The notes under the pieces were generated by a model that saw only the letters and a list, made by a program, of their open reading frames with translations, searched no databases and was not told the DNA's origin. Positions 23,269 through 32,486 of a stretch of DNA of 51,171 bases are shown here, one piece after another. Within the stretch, counting starts at the first letter, position 1. Every line of letters begins with the position of its first letter. The stretch is from Candidatus Methanophagaceae archaeon. GTDB lineage: Archaea; Halobacteriota; Syntropharchaeia; Alkanophagales; Methanospirareceae. The translations under genes were made by a program, and so were the position numbers. Location of the stretch: the NCBI GenBank assembly GCA_003194435.1, contig PQXC01000002.1, positions 123,338 to 174,508 of the forward strand, read 5' to 3'.

Positions 23269-24087
23269 ATGGAGGAACTGAACTGGCGCGAAATCTGGGA
23301 AGAGAAGCAAAAGCAGAGAATGAGACCCTTGAAGATAGCATACGATAAGGATTTTCGTGCTAAATTCGCCGAAGACTACTCTGCGCAGGCTAAATACAAC
23401 AATTATGAATATGGAAGGAAAGCGGTAGGTGCATTGGGTGATATACTGGATGATGACTTTGAAGTTCTGGAAATAGGTGCCGGACCCGGAACATTGACTA
23501 TACCGTTAGCCATGAGGGTAAAAAGGGTGGTAGCTATTGAGTATTCCGAAACGGCTGTGGAGTATTTGAGGAGGAACATGAAAGAGAGTAAAGTTGAGAA
23601 CGTTGAAATAATGAATAGAAACTGGCTGGGAGTTGCCGACCATGAAATAAAAGACCGATTTGATTTAGCTGTGTGTTTTCATTTTCTGTGGCAGGTGCGC
23701 GACCTCGCGAAACATTTGAAGAAGATGGAGAACGCCTCACGGAGATATTGCGCGGTGATACAACCCGCGGGAAGAGATAGCATAGTGAAGGAGCTGTGGA
23801 CGGAAATAACCGGGAAAGGTTATAAGGGCGAGTTTGACCCCGATGCCGATTACTTCGCTTATCAGGTACTGCGGCAGTGGGGTAGGCTGGTGAATGTGCG
23901 AGTAATGAATTACAGCGTAGAGCGTGATTTCGAGCAGGAAGTGCGGTACATAGCGAGTTTCATAGGTAAATACGTGGAGGTGGATACTCATGTGAAGGAA
24001 ATCATCGAGCAATACGTTTCGGGGAAGGGAAAGGGTTTGCATAGAGAGAAGCGTTCGGCAGTGGTGATGTGGTGGAGTATGGTTTGA
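23269..24087 (+). CDS. Class I SAM-dependent methyltransferase
   Basis: 272 residues. Motif I VLEIGAGPGTLTIPLA (about 66-81), the acidic ribose ligand in VVAIEYSE, and motif IV-like FDLAVCFHFLW. The C-terminal third (FEQEVRYIASFIGKY) resembles archaeal methyltransferases of unknown substrate. Translationally adjacent to the small membrane protein. The substrate cannot be read from the sequence. Confidence 0.8.
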   Translation: MEELNWREIWEEKQKQRMRPLKIAYDKDFRAKFAEDYSAQAKYNNYEYGRKAVGALGDILDDDFEVLEIGAGPGTLTIPLAMRVKRVVAIEYSETAVEYLRRNMKESKVENVEIMNRNWLGVADHEIKDRFDLAVCFHFLWQVRDLAKHLKKMENASRRYCAVIQPAGRDSIVKELWTEITGKGYKGEFDPDADYFAYQVLRQWGRLVNVRVMNYSVERDFEQEVRYIASFIGKYVEVDTHVKEIIEQYVSGKGKGLHREKRSAVVMWWSMV

Positions 24088-24139
24088 TGGTTTATTTCAG
24101 TTACTGATCCTATAAATCGCAAGTGAGGGGAGACAAATT

Positions 24140-24622
24140 ATGAATGAAATCGTGTATAAACCGATAGGAATTATTCACTCTCCTTTCAAGAATCCCAAAG
24201 GGATGCCCATACAACCAACGGGTGCCAAAGGCGTCGCTGGAACCGTAGAAGTATTCCAGGAATACTGTGCGGGGCTTAAAGATATTGATGGTTTTTCGCA
24301 TATTATTCTGATTTATCATTTTCATCTATCTGATGAATGTTCATTGGAAGTCAGACCATATATGGATGAGAATACGCATGGAGTATTTGCCACAAGAATC
24401 CCGGGGCGACCAAATCCCATTGGTATCTCTGTAGTGCGTTGTGTCAAAGTTAAAGGGTGCATGATTCATATTCAGGACGTGGACATTCTGGATGGGACCC
24501 CTCTGTTAGATATCAAGCCTTACGTTCCCGATTTTGATTCTCGAATGACAGAACGAATAGGGTGGCTTTCCGGGAAATCGAGTAATGTATATAAAAAGAG
24601 GTCAGATGGCAGGTTGGTATAG
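24140..24622 (+). CDS. trmO: TrmO family tRNA N6-threonylcarbamoyladenosine methyltransferase
   Basis: 160 residues. Family hallmarks: KPIGIIHSPF at the N-terminus, GFSHIILIYHFH, the signature FATRIPGRPNPIGIS, and DILDGTPLLDIKPYVP. TrmO (TsaA/YaeB) uses SAM to methylate t6A at position 37 of certain tRNAs. It is complete and has a GAGGGGAG ribosome-binding site. Neighbours are unrelated. Confidence 0.9.
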   Translation: MNEIVYKPIGIIHSPFKNPKGMPIQPTGAKGVAGTVEVFQEYCAGLKDIDGFSHIILIYHFHLSDECSLEVRPYMDENTHGVFATRIPGRPNPIGISVVRCVKVKGCMIHIQDVDILDGTPLLDIKPYVPDFDSRMTERIGWLSGKSSNVYKKRSDGRLV

Positions 24623-24704
24623 AGTTCCATTTAGGGATATTATTGTTGTAAAAAAGGGGGATTGAGATAAAAATGTTTTACAAGAGGGACAAGAGGGTGG
24701 AATT

Positions 24705-25244
24705 ATGAACATACCCAAATTTTACATCAGAGCCGAGTATTTCCTCTTGGGACTGAGGGATAGATTTGGCATACCATTCAACCCACGAGAGGAGTTAAAT
24801 AAACTCGATATCAGGGAAGGGCAGATAATTCTGGATTACGGCTGTGGTATAGGTTCTTACACTTTCCCCATCGCTAAGCTCGTGGGTGAGAGCGGGAGAG
24901 TGTATGCCCTGGACAAAGAGCCAGTGGCTGTAACGAGGATTGAGGAAGAGGCGAAGAAGCAAGGACTTCGGAACATAATCACGATATTATCCGATAGGGA
25001 GACCAGCTTGCGTGATGATAGTGTGGATGTGGTTCTATTTTATGGTGTGCTTCCGGAGATTAAGGATAAAGAGTCAGTGCTGAAGGAATTGCACAGGGTT
25101 TTGAAGCCAGACGGCTACTTATCCACACGTTTTTGCTTTCGTATCAAAAAGGACAGGATTTTAGAAATTATGGAATCCGCTGGTTTTTCTCTGACAGAGC
25201 AAAAGGGGCACATACTTAACTTTGAAAAAATATGTAATAAATAA
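24705..25244 (+). CDS. Class I SAM-dependent methyltransferase, UbiE-like
   Basis: 179 residues. Motif I ILDYGCGIGSYTFPIA, then VYALDKEP as the acidic motif II, VDVVLFYGVLPE and LKPDGYLS. This is the small archaeal methyltransferase type; the substrate is unknown. It ends 24 bases before the decayed membrane-protein copy. Confidence 0.8.
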   Translation: MNIPKFYIRAEYFLLGLRDRFGIPFNPREELNKLDIREGQIILDYGCGIGSYTFPIAKLVGESGRVYALDKEPVAVTRIEEEAKKQGLRNIITILSDRETSLRDDSVDVVLFYGVLPEIKDKESVLKELHRVLKPDGYLSTRFCFRIKKDRILEIMESAGFSLTEQKGHILNFEKICNK

Positions 25245-25268
25245 AAAATAGTGAGCTGAAACGGGAAA

Positions 25269-25568
25269 ATGAAGGAGTTGTTAACCGGCATTGTTCATCC
25301 TGTGTCGAAGAACGGCGGGCATGACGAAGGTCATATCAGACGCGAGTGACGCAAATCCGGTAAAAGTGGTGGTTGGAAAGATGGTTGTGCTTCCGCTGAT
25401 AATAGACATGGCGCTCATTTCCAGCGATACGGGCTCGTTGCCGCTCTGGCTCTGGCGTTATGCGTGGTTACCGTTACCGATTTCGCAGCGGCGTTCGCAA
25501 TGAAGGGGATAAGTATGAAGGCGGGAGTGGAAACACTTATGATCGCATTGTTCGTGCTTTTAGGTTAA
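25269..25568 (+). pseudogene. Decayed duplicate of the small membrane protein gene at 22927
   Basis: Starts ATGAAGGAGTTGTTAA and keeps long blocks of near identity with 22927-23226 (for example GACGAAGGTCATATCAGA and ATAAGTATGAAGGCGGGAG), but a deletion near 25287 and later indels break the frame, and the 3' end stops early. No continuous frame covers it. Confidence 0.75.
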
Positions 25569-25735
25569 CTATGTCTGATAAATTGTCTTTAGGTTTGTTC
25601 GATAAACTAAGGTCATTTATATTTTGATTGGTGCGGTTTTTCGGGGTTTGTTTGTAGGAAATTTTTTCTCTGGGTTCAGTCAATATTCTGGTTTATTTAA
25701 TAGTCTATCGGAGGTGGTGAGAAAGAGAATGTTAA

Positions 25736-26239
25736 TTAAGTATTATTCCTCATCATTCTTTTTAAGCTTGCAGATAACGTATTGCGGGTATGCGAAGCCC
25801 GTATGGGTTTGGGTGAGTGTAAGCGAACCGCATGCCCGCTGTTAGGCGGCGTTGCCATTAAAATCTCCACCATCGGCATCTCTGGTGACCGTGGATTAGG
25901 TATAACTTTCCTTGTGCTTGGGTCAACTATAAGGTCTAACTGTTCAAGTATTATCTGACCAACAAGAGGTTGAGCACCTTCTGGTTCTGCAAGAACGTTA
26001 AATTCGCCTGCTCTACCACACATTTCTACGGTTACAATACCGTAAATCGGTTTAATTTCTGTTTTGCTATTTGCATATCTTACTTTCACTTCCCTCATCT
26101 TTCTCAAATTGAGTTCATTAATGATGTTTTGGGGCAATACGAGCATCGTTGCACCTGTATCAATGACCGCTTCCACTTCAATTGACTTTTTCGGGTCAAA
26201 CAGATTTGTTACCTTTACCTTCTCTATCACCTTCCCCAT
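25736..26239 (-). CDS. Clan AA (retropepsin-like) aspartic protease domain protein
   Basis: 167 residues. VEAVIDTGATMLVLP carries the catalytic D-T-G of single-domain retropepsin-like proteases (about 25-39), followed by PIYGIVTVEMCGR and PLVGQIILEQLDLIVD, the usual end of this small family (about 120 residues). The last 45 residues are atypical because they are translated from the hairpin at 25772-25847, so the natural stop has probably been lost. Family members act as dimers; archaeal roles are unknown. The start ATG follows an AGGGA site. A transposase relic lies just upstream. Confidence 0.72.
   Translation of the reverse strand: MGKVIEKVKVTNLFDPKKSIEVEAVIDTGATMLVLPQNIINELNLRKMREVKVRYANSKTEIKPIYGIVTVEMCGRAGEFNVLAEPEGAQPLVGQIILEQLDLIVDPSTRKVIPNPRSPEMPMVEILMATPPNSGHAVRLHSPKPIRASHTRNTLSASLKRMMRNNT
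25772..25847 (-). other. attC-like imperfect hairpin (integron recombination site?)
   Basis: Read on the minus strand it begins with GCCTAAC, a perfect RYYYAAC box, then GCGGGCATGCG, a central spacer, CGCATACCCGC, and ends with GTTATCT (first three bases of GTTRRRY match, others do not). The two inner arms pair with a single mismatch. Length 76 bases. It lies at the 3' end of the protease gene, as an attC would in a cassette. No integrase is in the window. Confidence 0.35.
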
Positions 26240-26288
26240 TTCATTCCCTCCTTTATATCCCTATGTGTCGCACATTTAAATACTTCGT

Positions 26289-26734
26289 TCATCCCCCTAA
26301 ACCATCGGGAACAGAATGATGGATGTTCACATGCATATCACCCTTTGCATCTTTGCATATTCTTCCGAATGATTCACGAATCTGTGCTCTTTCACGTTTT
26401 TTTCCCTCTATTACGCACTCGTATATCGGATATTCATCGGTGTTGACCTTCATCTCACCCTCAGAGACTGTTTTAAGCATCTTTTTCGTATCGTCTCTTG
26501 ATGGGTCCATTCGTGAGGTCATTGAAATATCTGCCGCAGTTCAGGCAGTGATACTATGATACTATACTTCGCATCTCCTTCCCCTGTGTATCCCTCCCTA
26601 TGTATCCTTGAAGCCCCACAATACGGGCATCTCACCCCGTCTGCCACCTTAGCTTCCACCTTAGCTTCCTCCCCACTCAAACTAACTCTCTCTATTCGGC
26701 AGAAATACTTCTTTACTATGCTTGGTTCAATCAT
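26289..26734 (-). pseudogene. Transposase relic
   Basis: Two overlapping frames on the minus strand. The first (26734 to 26519) has a zinc-ribbon start, CPYCGASRIHREG, as in DDE transposases with an N-terminal ribbon; the second (26522 to 26289) has VNTDEYPIYE, like the catalytic TDE/TDG block. The rest of the catalytic domain and the helix-turn-helix region are missing and no terminal repeats were seen. A truncated insertion-sequence remnant of uncertain family. Confidence 0.6.
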
Positions 26735-26781
26735 ACTTTTATATTGGTGATTTTACCTATTTTATACGATGAAATGTGGGG

Positions 26782-27606
26782 ATGAGCGAAATGACACTGG
26801 CGGATAAGTTTGAGGAACTGAATAGCCGGAGAGAGAAGGCTTTGATTGGCTTCATCACCGCTGGCTATCCTGATGCAGATGCGACCCCCGCGATAGCAGG
26901 TGCATTGATGCGTGGTGGTGTGGACATACTGGAGCTCGGTCTGCCGTTCTCTGACCCTATTGCCGATGGTGTTACGATACAGCGAGCGAGTGAGCGCAGT
27001 TTACGCGCCGGCATGAATCCTGACGTATACTTCGAGGTCGCATCGGCTATAAAAGGTGTGGAGAAGGTCTGTCTTACTTATTATAATCTCATCTTGCAAC
27101 GGGGACTGGAGCAGTTCGTGAACGATTGTGAAAGTGCGGGTATAAGCGGTATAATAGTGCCGGACTTACCGGTGGAGGAGTCAGAGCCTCTGCTGAATGT
27201 TTGCAACAGGTATGAAACCGATTTGATATTCCTTATTGCACCCACGACCACAGATAAGCGAATGGTGAAGATTCTGCATGCTGCCGCTGGCTTCATCTAC
27301 GTCGTATCTCTGCTCGGCGTGACAGGAGCGAGGGAGAGGCTCTCTGATGCGATAACGCCTCTCATATCTCGTATAAGGGAGCATGAGTCGGCGATGAAGA
27401 TAAAAGTGCCACTGGCTGTTGGTTTCGGTATCTCAAAGCCCGAGCATGTAAGAACTGTATCTCAGATTGCGGATGGAGCAATTGTGGGCAGTGCGATATT
27501 AAGGATGATAGAGGAGGGAGAGGGGAGCGGTGATGGTCTAATGCGGAGGTTAGAGGATTTTGTAAGGTCATTAAAAGCTGCTACTGTTGTATATAACAAA
27601 ACATAA
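26782..27606 (+). CDS. trpA: Tryptophan synthase alpha subunit
   Basis: About 274 residues from ATG 26782 (GTG 26776 and ATG 26791 are alternatives). TIM barrel with the catalytic Glu in LELGLPFSDPIADGVTIQ and the Asp in VPDLPVEE; VSLLGVTGAR and GFGISKPEH form the phosphate site. It splits indole-3-glycerol phosphate to indole for TrpB. No trpB or other trp gene is nearby, so this trpA is alone. A TATA-like ATTTTATA lies upstream. Confidence 0.95.
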   Translation: MSEMTLADKFEELNSRREKALIGFITAGYPDADATPAIAGALMRGGVDILELGLPFSDPIADGVTIQRASERSLRAGMNPDVYFEVASAIKGVEKVCLTYYNLILQRGLEQFVNDCESAGISGIIVPDLPVEESEPLLNVCNRYETDLIFLIAPTTTDKRMVKILHAAAGFIYVVSLLGVTGARERLSDAITPLISRIREHESAMKIKVPLAVGFGISKPEHVRTVSQIADGAIVGSAILRMIEEGEGSGDGLMRRLEDFVRSLKAATVVYNKT

Positions 27607-27616
27607 GTGTAAGATA

Positions 27617-28141
27617 ATGCCCGATGAGGGTCTTCATCTCGCTCTCACACTGTTCATCATTGCTTCCTGCTTGAGGGAGGATGAGCGTAAGGCAGCTATC
27701 GCTTTAGTTCCTTTTGGGCTATTGTGCGACCTCGATTCGTTATTCGGTGTACACAGAGCCACTCTCCATAATATATTCGTGATATTCATCCCGATTATCA
27801 TCATGGCTATCAGGCGCGAGAAGAGTAAGTATCTCACATTAGCCGCGCTACTCCTCGCTTCTCACATATTCATGGATGCGTTTTATAACGGTGTGTTCCT
27901 CTTCTATCCGTTCTCACAGGAGAGTTATAACCTCAAGTTCTGGTTCGGTCTGAAGGAGAGGGGTTTGAGCGCGCTCTTCACGTGGATAGTCCCCGGGAAA
28001 GTGGGTGAGATAGTGTATGTAACCACTCCCTCACCAGGTGTACCTCAAATTCCAATCATTGAAAGCGGAACGGAACTTGTAGTTTTGATATTAGCTTTAC
28101 TCATGTTCTCTTTGAGATTCAAAGTCTTCTTTCATCAATAA
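27617..28141 (+). CDS. Membrane-bound metal-dependent hydrolase-like protein (DUF457/YdjM type)
   Basis: 174 residues from ATG 27617 (a longer frame begins inside trpA). Several membrane helices; His and Asp pattern H7, D-L-D in LLCDLDSLFG, HRATLHN and SHIFMDAFYN matches the HxxxxxxD..D...HR..TH plan of the YdjM/DUF457 family. The catalysed reaction is unknown in the family. Stands 10 bases after trpA. Confidence 0.68.
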   Translation: MPDEGLHLALTLFIIASCLREDERKAAIALVPFGLLCDLDSLFGVHRATLHNIFVIFIPIIIMAIRREKSKYLTLAALLLASHIFMDAFYNGVFLFYPFSQESYNLKFWFGLKERGLSALFTWIVPGKVGEIVYVTTPSPGVPQIPIIESGTELVVLILALLMFSLRFKVFFHQ

Positions 28142-28435
28142 ACTAATGAAAGCGGGAATCCATTGTTTTCAAGAATGAATAATGCTTCGCTTAGCATTTA
28201 AGGCAATAGATGCTATGGATGTTATAAACAAAGAAACAAAGATGAAGTTATAAATATAAATGATGCATATGCATACAGCAAAGTCAATGTAAGGGATAGT
28301 CTGGGTCTCGCCAGGGCTATATTGTATATTGGCATCCATAGGGAATATTGGTTAATCTCGTGACTCAACTCATGACAAAATAGGAAAAATTAAGTACGGC
28401 TGACATCGAATATCGAATACACCTGCATACTCATA
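28142..28435. other. Intergenic region, no gene seen
   Basis: AT-rich and without a convincing reading frame. Contains a small ATGCT/AGCAT hairpin near 28181 and the palindrome ATGCATATGCAT near 28264, neither assignable. It separates a plus-strand gene end from a minus-strand gene end. Confidence 0.5.
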
Positions 28436-29044
28436 CTATATCAACTCCATCTCTTTCAGCACCTCAAGAACCGGTGGTGGATCCCACAACCATTCGACTT
28501 TGACCCAAAATCCGGGTATGAGTTCAGAATGATATATCCCATGCTCATCTTCTATTCGCCTCTCATATCTTCCTTCCTTCAACTTCAAGACGAAGAAATC
28601 AGCCCTCTTCAAATCAGGGTCAAGTATCCAGTATTCTTTCACACCGCCAATTTCATATTCTGCAAATTTCTCGCCTCTGTCTCTCAATCTGCTCTCTTCG
28701 GATACAATCTCAACGACGAGGTCTGCGGGACCGTCAAGATGGGTCTTCTTGAGCATCTTGAGATTCTCCTTCCTGACAAAGATTATATCAGGCTCTCTTC
28801 CAGGTAAATCTGGACCGGTTTTCATCTGGAACGGAGCGGAGCGTACGATTCCCAACCTCTTCGTCTCAACATAAATGCGTAACACAGCAGTAAGCCAGTC
28901 AGATAAATTCTGGTGTATATTCGATGCTGGGCTATACCTCTCCATTTTCCCATTTACCCATTCCGCAAGGGTGTCCTCATCACAAAAATCAAGGAAATCT
29001 TCGTAGCTTATGTATTTCTCATCTTCTATTTCCACCTTTTCCAT
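28436..29044 (-). CDS. Uma2-family putative restriction endonuclease (DUF820)
   Basis: 202 residues from ATG 29044; the frame extends upstream to 29137 but that part looks non-coding. Contains the Uma2 pattern: ISYEDFLDF, EWVNGKMERYSP, PDIIFVRKEN, DGPADLVVEIVSEESRLRDRGEKFAEYEIGGVKEYWILDP cut here into its usual blocks, i.e. a PD-(D/E)XK-type fold (D in EPDIIF, E-x-V in VVEIVS). The family is very common in cyanobacteria and some archaea; its function is not established. Confidence 0.85.
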   Translation of the reverse strand: MEKVEIEDEKYISYEDFLDFCDEDTLAEWVNGKMERYSPASNIHQNLSDWLTAVLRIYVETKRLGIVRSAPFQMKTGPDLPGREPDIIFVRKENLKMLKKTHLDGPADLVVEIVSEESRLRDRGEKFAEYEIGGVKEYWILDPDLKRADFFVLKLKEGRYERRIEDEHGIYHSELIPGFWVKVEWLWDPPPVLEVLKEMELI

Positions 29045-29270
29045 ATTTTCCCTTCCCCGGTACACTTTTATTACATTTATGATTATAAAATAAAACATTT
29101 CAGTCAGTTGTGTTGTGCGCTGTGCGTACCTTCTCAAATTGAAAAATTCTCAATCAAAAATAACGCGTATAAAAGAAAGCGTTTGAACTACTTCTGACAG
29201 GATAACCATGTCTATGCAGTTATTATATTTATATATTTTCCAGCTTTTATATAACCGTATTGTTGTATAT

Positions 29271-29804
29271 ATGCAACTATATGCCTACGATGCGGGGCAA
29301 TGTGACCCTAAGAGGTGTACAGCGCGGAAATTAGCACGAGCAGGCTTGATAAGATTGGTTAATAAGATGCGGATGATACCATCTAAAACGATTTTGCTCG
29401 TTCCTACTGTTAGCATAGCGCTTTCACCCGCAGATAGAGAATCTGCGAGCAGTATAACCGTCTTCGATTGCTCATGGAAAGCGATAAGCACTTTTGAGGC
29501 GGCTTTCAGGAACTTGAGAAGAAAGAATCGGGCTTTACGGGCTTTACCTTATCTCATCGCATCGAACCCGACGAACTATGGCAGACCTTTTATCCTGAGT
29601 TCCGCGGAGGCGTTCGCAGCTGCTCTGTTCATACTCGGTGAGAGAGCGCAATCGCGAGCTATACTAAGCAAATTCAAGTGGGGCGATGAATTCCTGAGGT
29701 TGAATGAGGGGATGTTACTTGCGTATTCCAGTGCAGGTGACAGCAAAGAGGTGGTGGAGCTGCAGAAGAGGTTCATGAACGGGAAAAATAGAAGGTATTT
29801 ATAA
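29271..29804 (+). CDS. tsr3: Tsr3, rRNA aminocarboxypropyltransferase (DUF367)
   Basis: 177 residues from ATG 29271. DAGQCDPKRCTARKLARAG is the family signature; VFDCSWKAIS and RALPYLIASNPTNYGRP form the SAM-binding core. Tsr3 transfers the aminocarboxypropyl group of SAM to a hypermodified small-subunit rRNA uridine. A TATA-like TTTATATAAC about 20 bases upstream implies a leaderless transcript. Supports an archaeal origin for the window. Confidence 0.93.
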   Translation: MQLYAYDAGQCDPKRCTARKLARAGLIRLVNKMRMIPSKTILLVPTVSIALSPADRESASSITVFDCSWKAISTFEAAFRNLRRKNRALRALPYLIASNPTNYGRPFILSSAEAFAAALFILGERAQSRAILSKFKWGDEFLRLNEGMLLAYSSAGDSKEVVELQKRFMNGKNRRYL

Positions 29805-29835
29805 AAGGTAAAAAAATAATCAATATAGGGATAAG

Positions 29836-30384
29836 ATGGGCGTCTGTGTTGTAAATGATGCATATACGGGAGAGAAGCACCGCGCAATAAGACTCGGTAA
29901 GGAGGATGCGAAGGATATCTCCGCACTATATAAAGAGGTCTGGCTTAAGGCGTATGAGTACCCGAAGGAATGGCGTGAGAAACGCGCGATGAGTGAGGAA
30001 GAGATAAAGAAGGAGATGGATTCTGGCTATTTCTTCTTCGGTGTTCGCATAGATGGTAAGCTGGTGGGTGTATATAAAGCGTCCATAACAGAAAGGGGTT
30101 GTTTCGGCGAGCAGCAAGCAGTCCTGCCGGAGTATCGAGACCAGGGTGTAGCTTCAGCCATGTATGAGCAGTTCTTTGAGTTCGCGAAGGCGAATAAGTG
30201 CAAGGTGAATTATGTGAACATCCTTGCAGGTAACGAGCCATGCGAACGAGCAATGAAGAAATACAACTTTTATAAGACCGGTAAGCCATGGGAACAGAGT
30301 AAGGGCATGTGGGTTCAGACCTACGAGCGAAAGGTGGATAGCACCCCTGAGCAGGAGCAGGAACAGAAACAGGAACAGGAATAA
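29836..30384 (+). CDS. GNAT-family N-acetyltransferase
   Basis: 182 residues. Acetyl-CoA motif A is AVLPEYRDQGVASAMYEQ (about 95-112), with a beta-bulge strand before it. The last 12 residues are a Glu/Gln repeat (EQEQEQKQEQE) that looks like simple-sequence expansion. The substrate is unknown. Confidence 0.82.
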   Translation: MGVCVVNDAYTGEKHRAIRLGKEDAKDISALYKEVWLKAYEYPKEWREKRAMSEEEIKKEMDSGYFFFGVRIDGKLVGVYKASITERGCFGEQQAVLPEYRDQGVASAMYEQFFEFAKANKCKVNYVNILAGNEPCERAMKKYNFYKTGKPWEQSKGMWVQTYERKVDSTPEQEQEQKQEQE

Positions 30385-30407
30385 AACTCAAATACAAATA
30401 TATCAGC

Positions 30408-31997
30408 TCAACATGGCTCTATCGTTGATGGCGGCTTCGAGGAGATCGCATAGGTGACCCATGTAACACCTCTGACTTCATTTGTTATTCGTCTGCTTAT
30501 ATCCTCAAGTACTTCATAGGGTAATTTCACGAAGTCGGCAGTCATCGCCTCTACGGACTCGACCACCCTTATTGTGACGATTCTACCCAGACTCCTCGCA
30601 TCACCGAGCACACCGGTTGCGAGGTCGTCGCCGACGATTGCAAATGCCTGCCATACGCGGTCATACCACCCGCTGCGCTTCAGTTCCTCCTCCACTATCC
30701 GCGAGGCTTCACGGCATATTCGCAGTTTCTCCTCCGTGACCTCCCCTATCACACGAGCTGCGAGACCCGGTCCCGGGAAGGGATGCCGATTTATTATTGA
30801 CTGTGGGATACCGAGCTCCTTTGCTACTTCCCTCACTTCGTCCTTATACAGCTCCTTTATTGGCTCTATCAGCTTTAGCCCCATCTTGGCGGGCAGTGCA
30901 CCCACATTGTGGTGCGACTTAATTCTCGATGCCTTAGAACCTGAACTCGCCCTCGCACTCTCTATTCTATCCGGGTATATAGTGCCCTGAGCGAGGAAAT
31001 CCGCACCTATCTTCTTCGCCTCTTCTTCAAATATCTCTATGAAGAGCTTACCAATCACCTTCCGTTTCGCTTCTGCATCATTAATGCCACGCAATGCATT
31101 TAGAAACCGCTCTCTTGCATCTACGAATACTACTTTCAGTTTGAGCCTGTCTCTGAAGGTATTCAGGACTTCCTCTGCCTCGCCCGCACGTAGCAGTCCA
31201 TTATCAATGAAGATGCATGTGAGATTATCACCGATAGCCCGGCTGACGAGCATTGCGGTGGTGGAAGAGTCTATCCCGCCACTGAGACCACATACAACTT
31301 TGCTACCCCCTGTCTCCCTTTTTATCTCCTCTATCTTATCTCTGACGAAGGATTCCATCGTCCAGTTTCGTTCACAGCCACAGATACGGTAGAGGAAGTT
31401 CCACAGGATTTTATCACCATTATCTGTATGGTGGACCTCAGGATGGAACTGAATGCCATAGGCATAGATTGTGTGGCTATTGCTTATGGGGATACGGAAT
31501 GCTGCTATGGGTGAATTCTTTGTATAGCCTATTATCTCAGCACCCTCCAGACTCCTTATTACATCACCATGTGACATCCACACATTCAGTCTCCCGCCAG
31601 TGTTCAAGCCCTCAAACAGTTCAGAATCGGGCTTGAAGAATAGCTCTGTTCGTCCAAATTCGCCCTTCCTGCCCTCTTCCACCACTCCTCCTCTCATATA
31701 TGCGATTAACTGTGCACCATAACAGATACCGAGGATTGGGATATTCAACTCAAATATCTCAGGACTGCATCTCGGGCTATCAGGCTCGTGAACGCTAAAG
31801 GGACTGCCAGAGAGTATAATGCCTCTGACCTTACCCTTACCGCTCTTACCGCCTGTTGCTTTTTTCAGCTCCTCTATGGGCACATCAGAAGGTAGAAGTT
31901 CGGTATATACACCCAGGTCCCTGCATCGCCTCACTATGAGATGGCTGTATTGCCCGCCGAAATCGAGCACCACCACTCTATCTCTATTCCATGTCAT
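30408..31997 (-). CDS. guaA: GMP synthase (glutamine-hydrolysing), fused two-domain form
   Basis: 529 residues. Glutamine amidotransferase domain 1-205 with the nucleophile GICYGAQ and His-Glu in QFHPEVHHT; ATP pyrophosphatase domain from about 215 with the P-loop SGGIDSST; C-terminal dimerisation domain with HPFPGPGLAARVIGE. Converts XMP to GMP. Many archaea carry the two halves as separate genes, so the fused bacterial-type arrangement is worth noting. The promoter is shared with the divergent gene at 32044. Confidence 0.96.
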   Translation of the reverse strand: MTWNRDRVVVLDFGGQYSHLIVRRCRDLGVYTELLPSDVPIEELKKATGGKSGKGKVRGIILSGSPFSVHEPDSPRCSPEIFELNIPILGICYGAQLIAYMRGGVVEEGRKGEFGRTELFFKPDSELFEGLNTGGRLNVWMSHGDVIRSLEGAEIIGYTKNSPIAAFRIPISNSHTIYAYGIQFHPEVHHTDNGDKILWNFLYRICGCERNWTMESFVRDKIEEIKRETGGSKVVCGLSGGIDSSTTAMLVSRAIGDNLTCIFIDNGLLRAGEAEEVLNTFRDRLKLKVVFVDARERFLNALRGINDAEAKRKVIGKLFIEIFEEEAKKIGADFLAQGTIYPDRIESARASSGSKASRIKSHHNVGALPAKMGLKLIEPIKELYKDEVREVAKELGIPQSIINRHPFPGPGLAARVIGEVTEEKLRICREASRIVEEELKRSGWYDRVWQAFAIVGDDLATGVLGDARSLGRIVTIRVVESVEAMTADFVKLPYEVLEDISRRITNEVRGVTWVTYAISSKPPSTIEPC

Positions 31998-32043
31998 CCC
32001 TTAAACAAATATTTTTAAATAGTTTAATTTTAATACTAAACTC

Positions 32044-32457
32044 ATGATGAAAACAAAATACAAAATAAATCTTAAAATAGGGATTTTATTTGGGATTGCA
32101 GGGTTCATTCTAACTCTTTTATTTTGGTATTTAACAACGGGTACATTTGATTGGAGATTTCCTGCTGTAATAGGGTTTGGATTTTTTAGTGGAGGATTTT
32201 TAGGATCAATCTTAAGAGAATTGTACAAGACTGGTGAAGAGAGGAAGGCAAATTTGGTTATGTTAATTATTATTGGTTTGTTAATAATTTCACAGGTATA
32301 TTCGCTTGCAACTGGACAAATAAGAGGTCCAACATGGAGAAAGATTTCAACAGGCACTACTATAATTGGATGTGTTTTTGTTGGGTATGTTATAATTTCA
32401 TCGCTTATAAAAAGAATAGAGACAAGACGGATAAATAATAGGCGGGCACGTTCTTAA
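32044..32457 (+). CDS. Small membrane protein, unknown
   Basis: 137 residues, four transmembrane helices (about 10-32, 40-58, 75-93, 105-122) and a very basic C-terminus (KRIETRRINNRRARS). No family recognised. Transcribed divergently from guaA across a 46-base AT-rich gap. Confidence 0.65.
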   Translation: MMKTKYKINLKIGILFGIAGFILTLLFWYLTTGTFDWRFPAVIGFGFFSGGFLGSILRELYKTGEERKANLVMLIIIGLLIISQVYSLATGQIRGPTWRKISTGTTIIGCVFVGYVIISSLIKRIETRRINNRRARS

Positions 32458-32486
32458 TTAAAAACGCTCGGGGGGGCAAACTCTTT

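Noticed and set aside
25624-25845. Plus-strand frame of 73 codons after the decayed membrane gene
   Set aside because: It runs into the hairpin antisense to the protease gene, with no motif or convincing ribosome-binding site.
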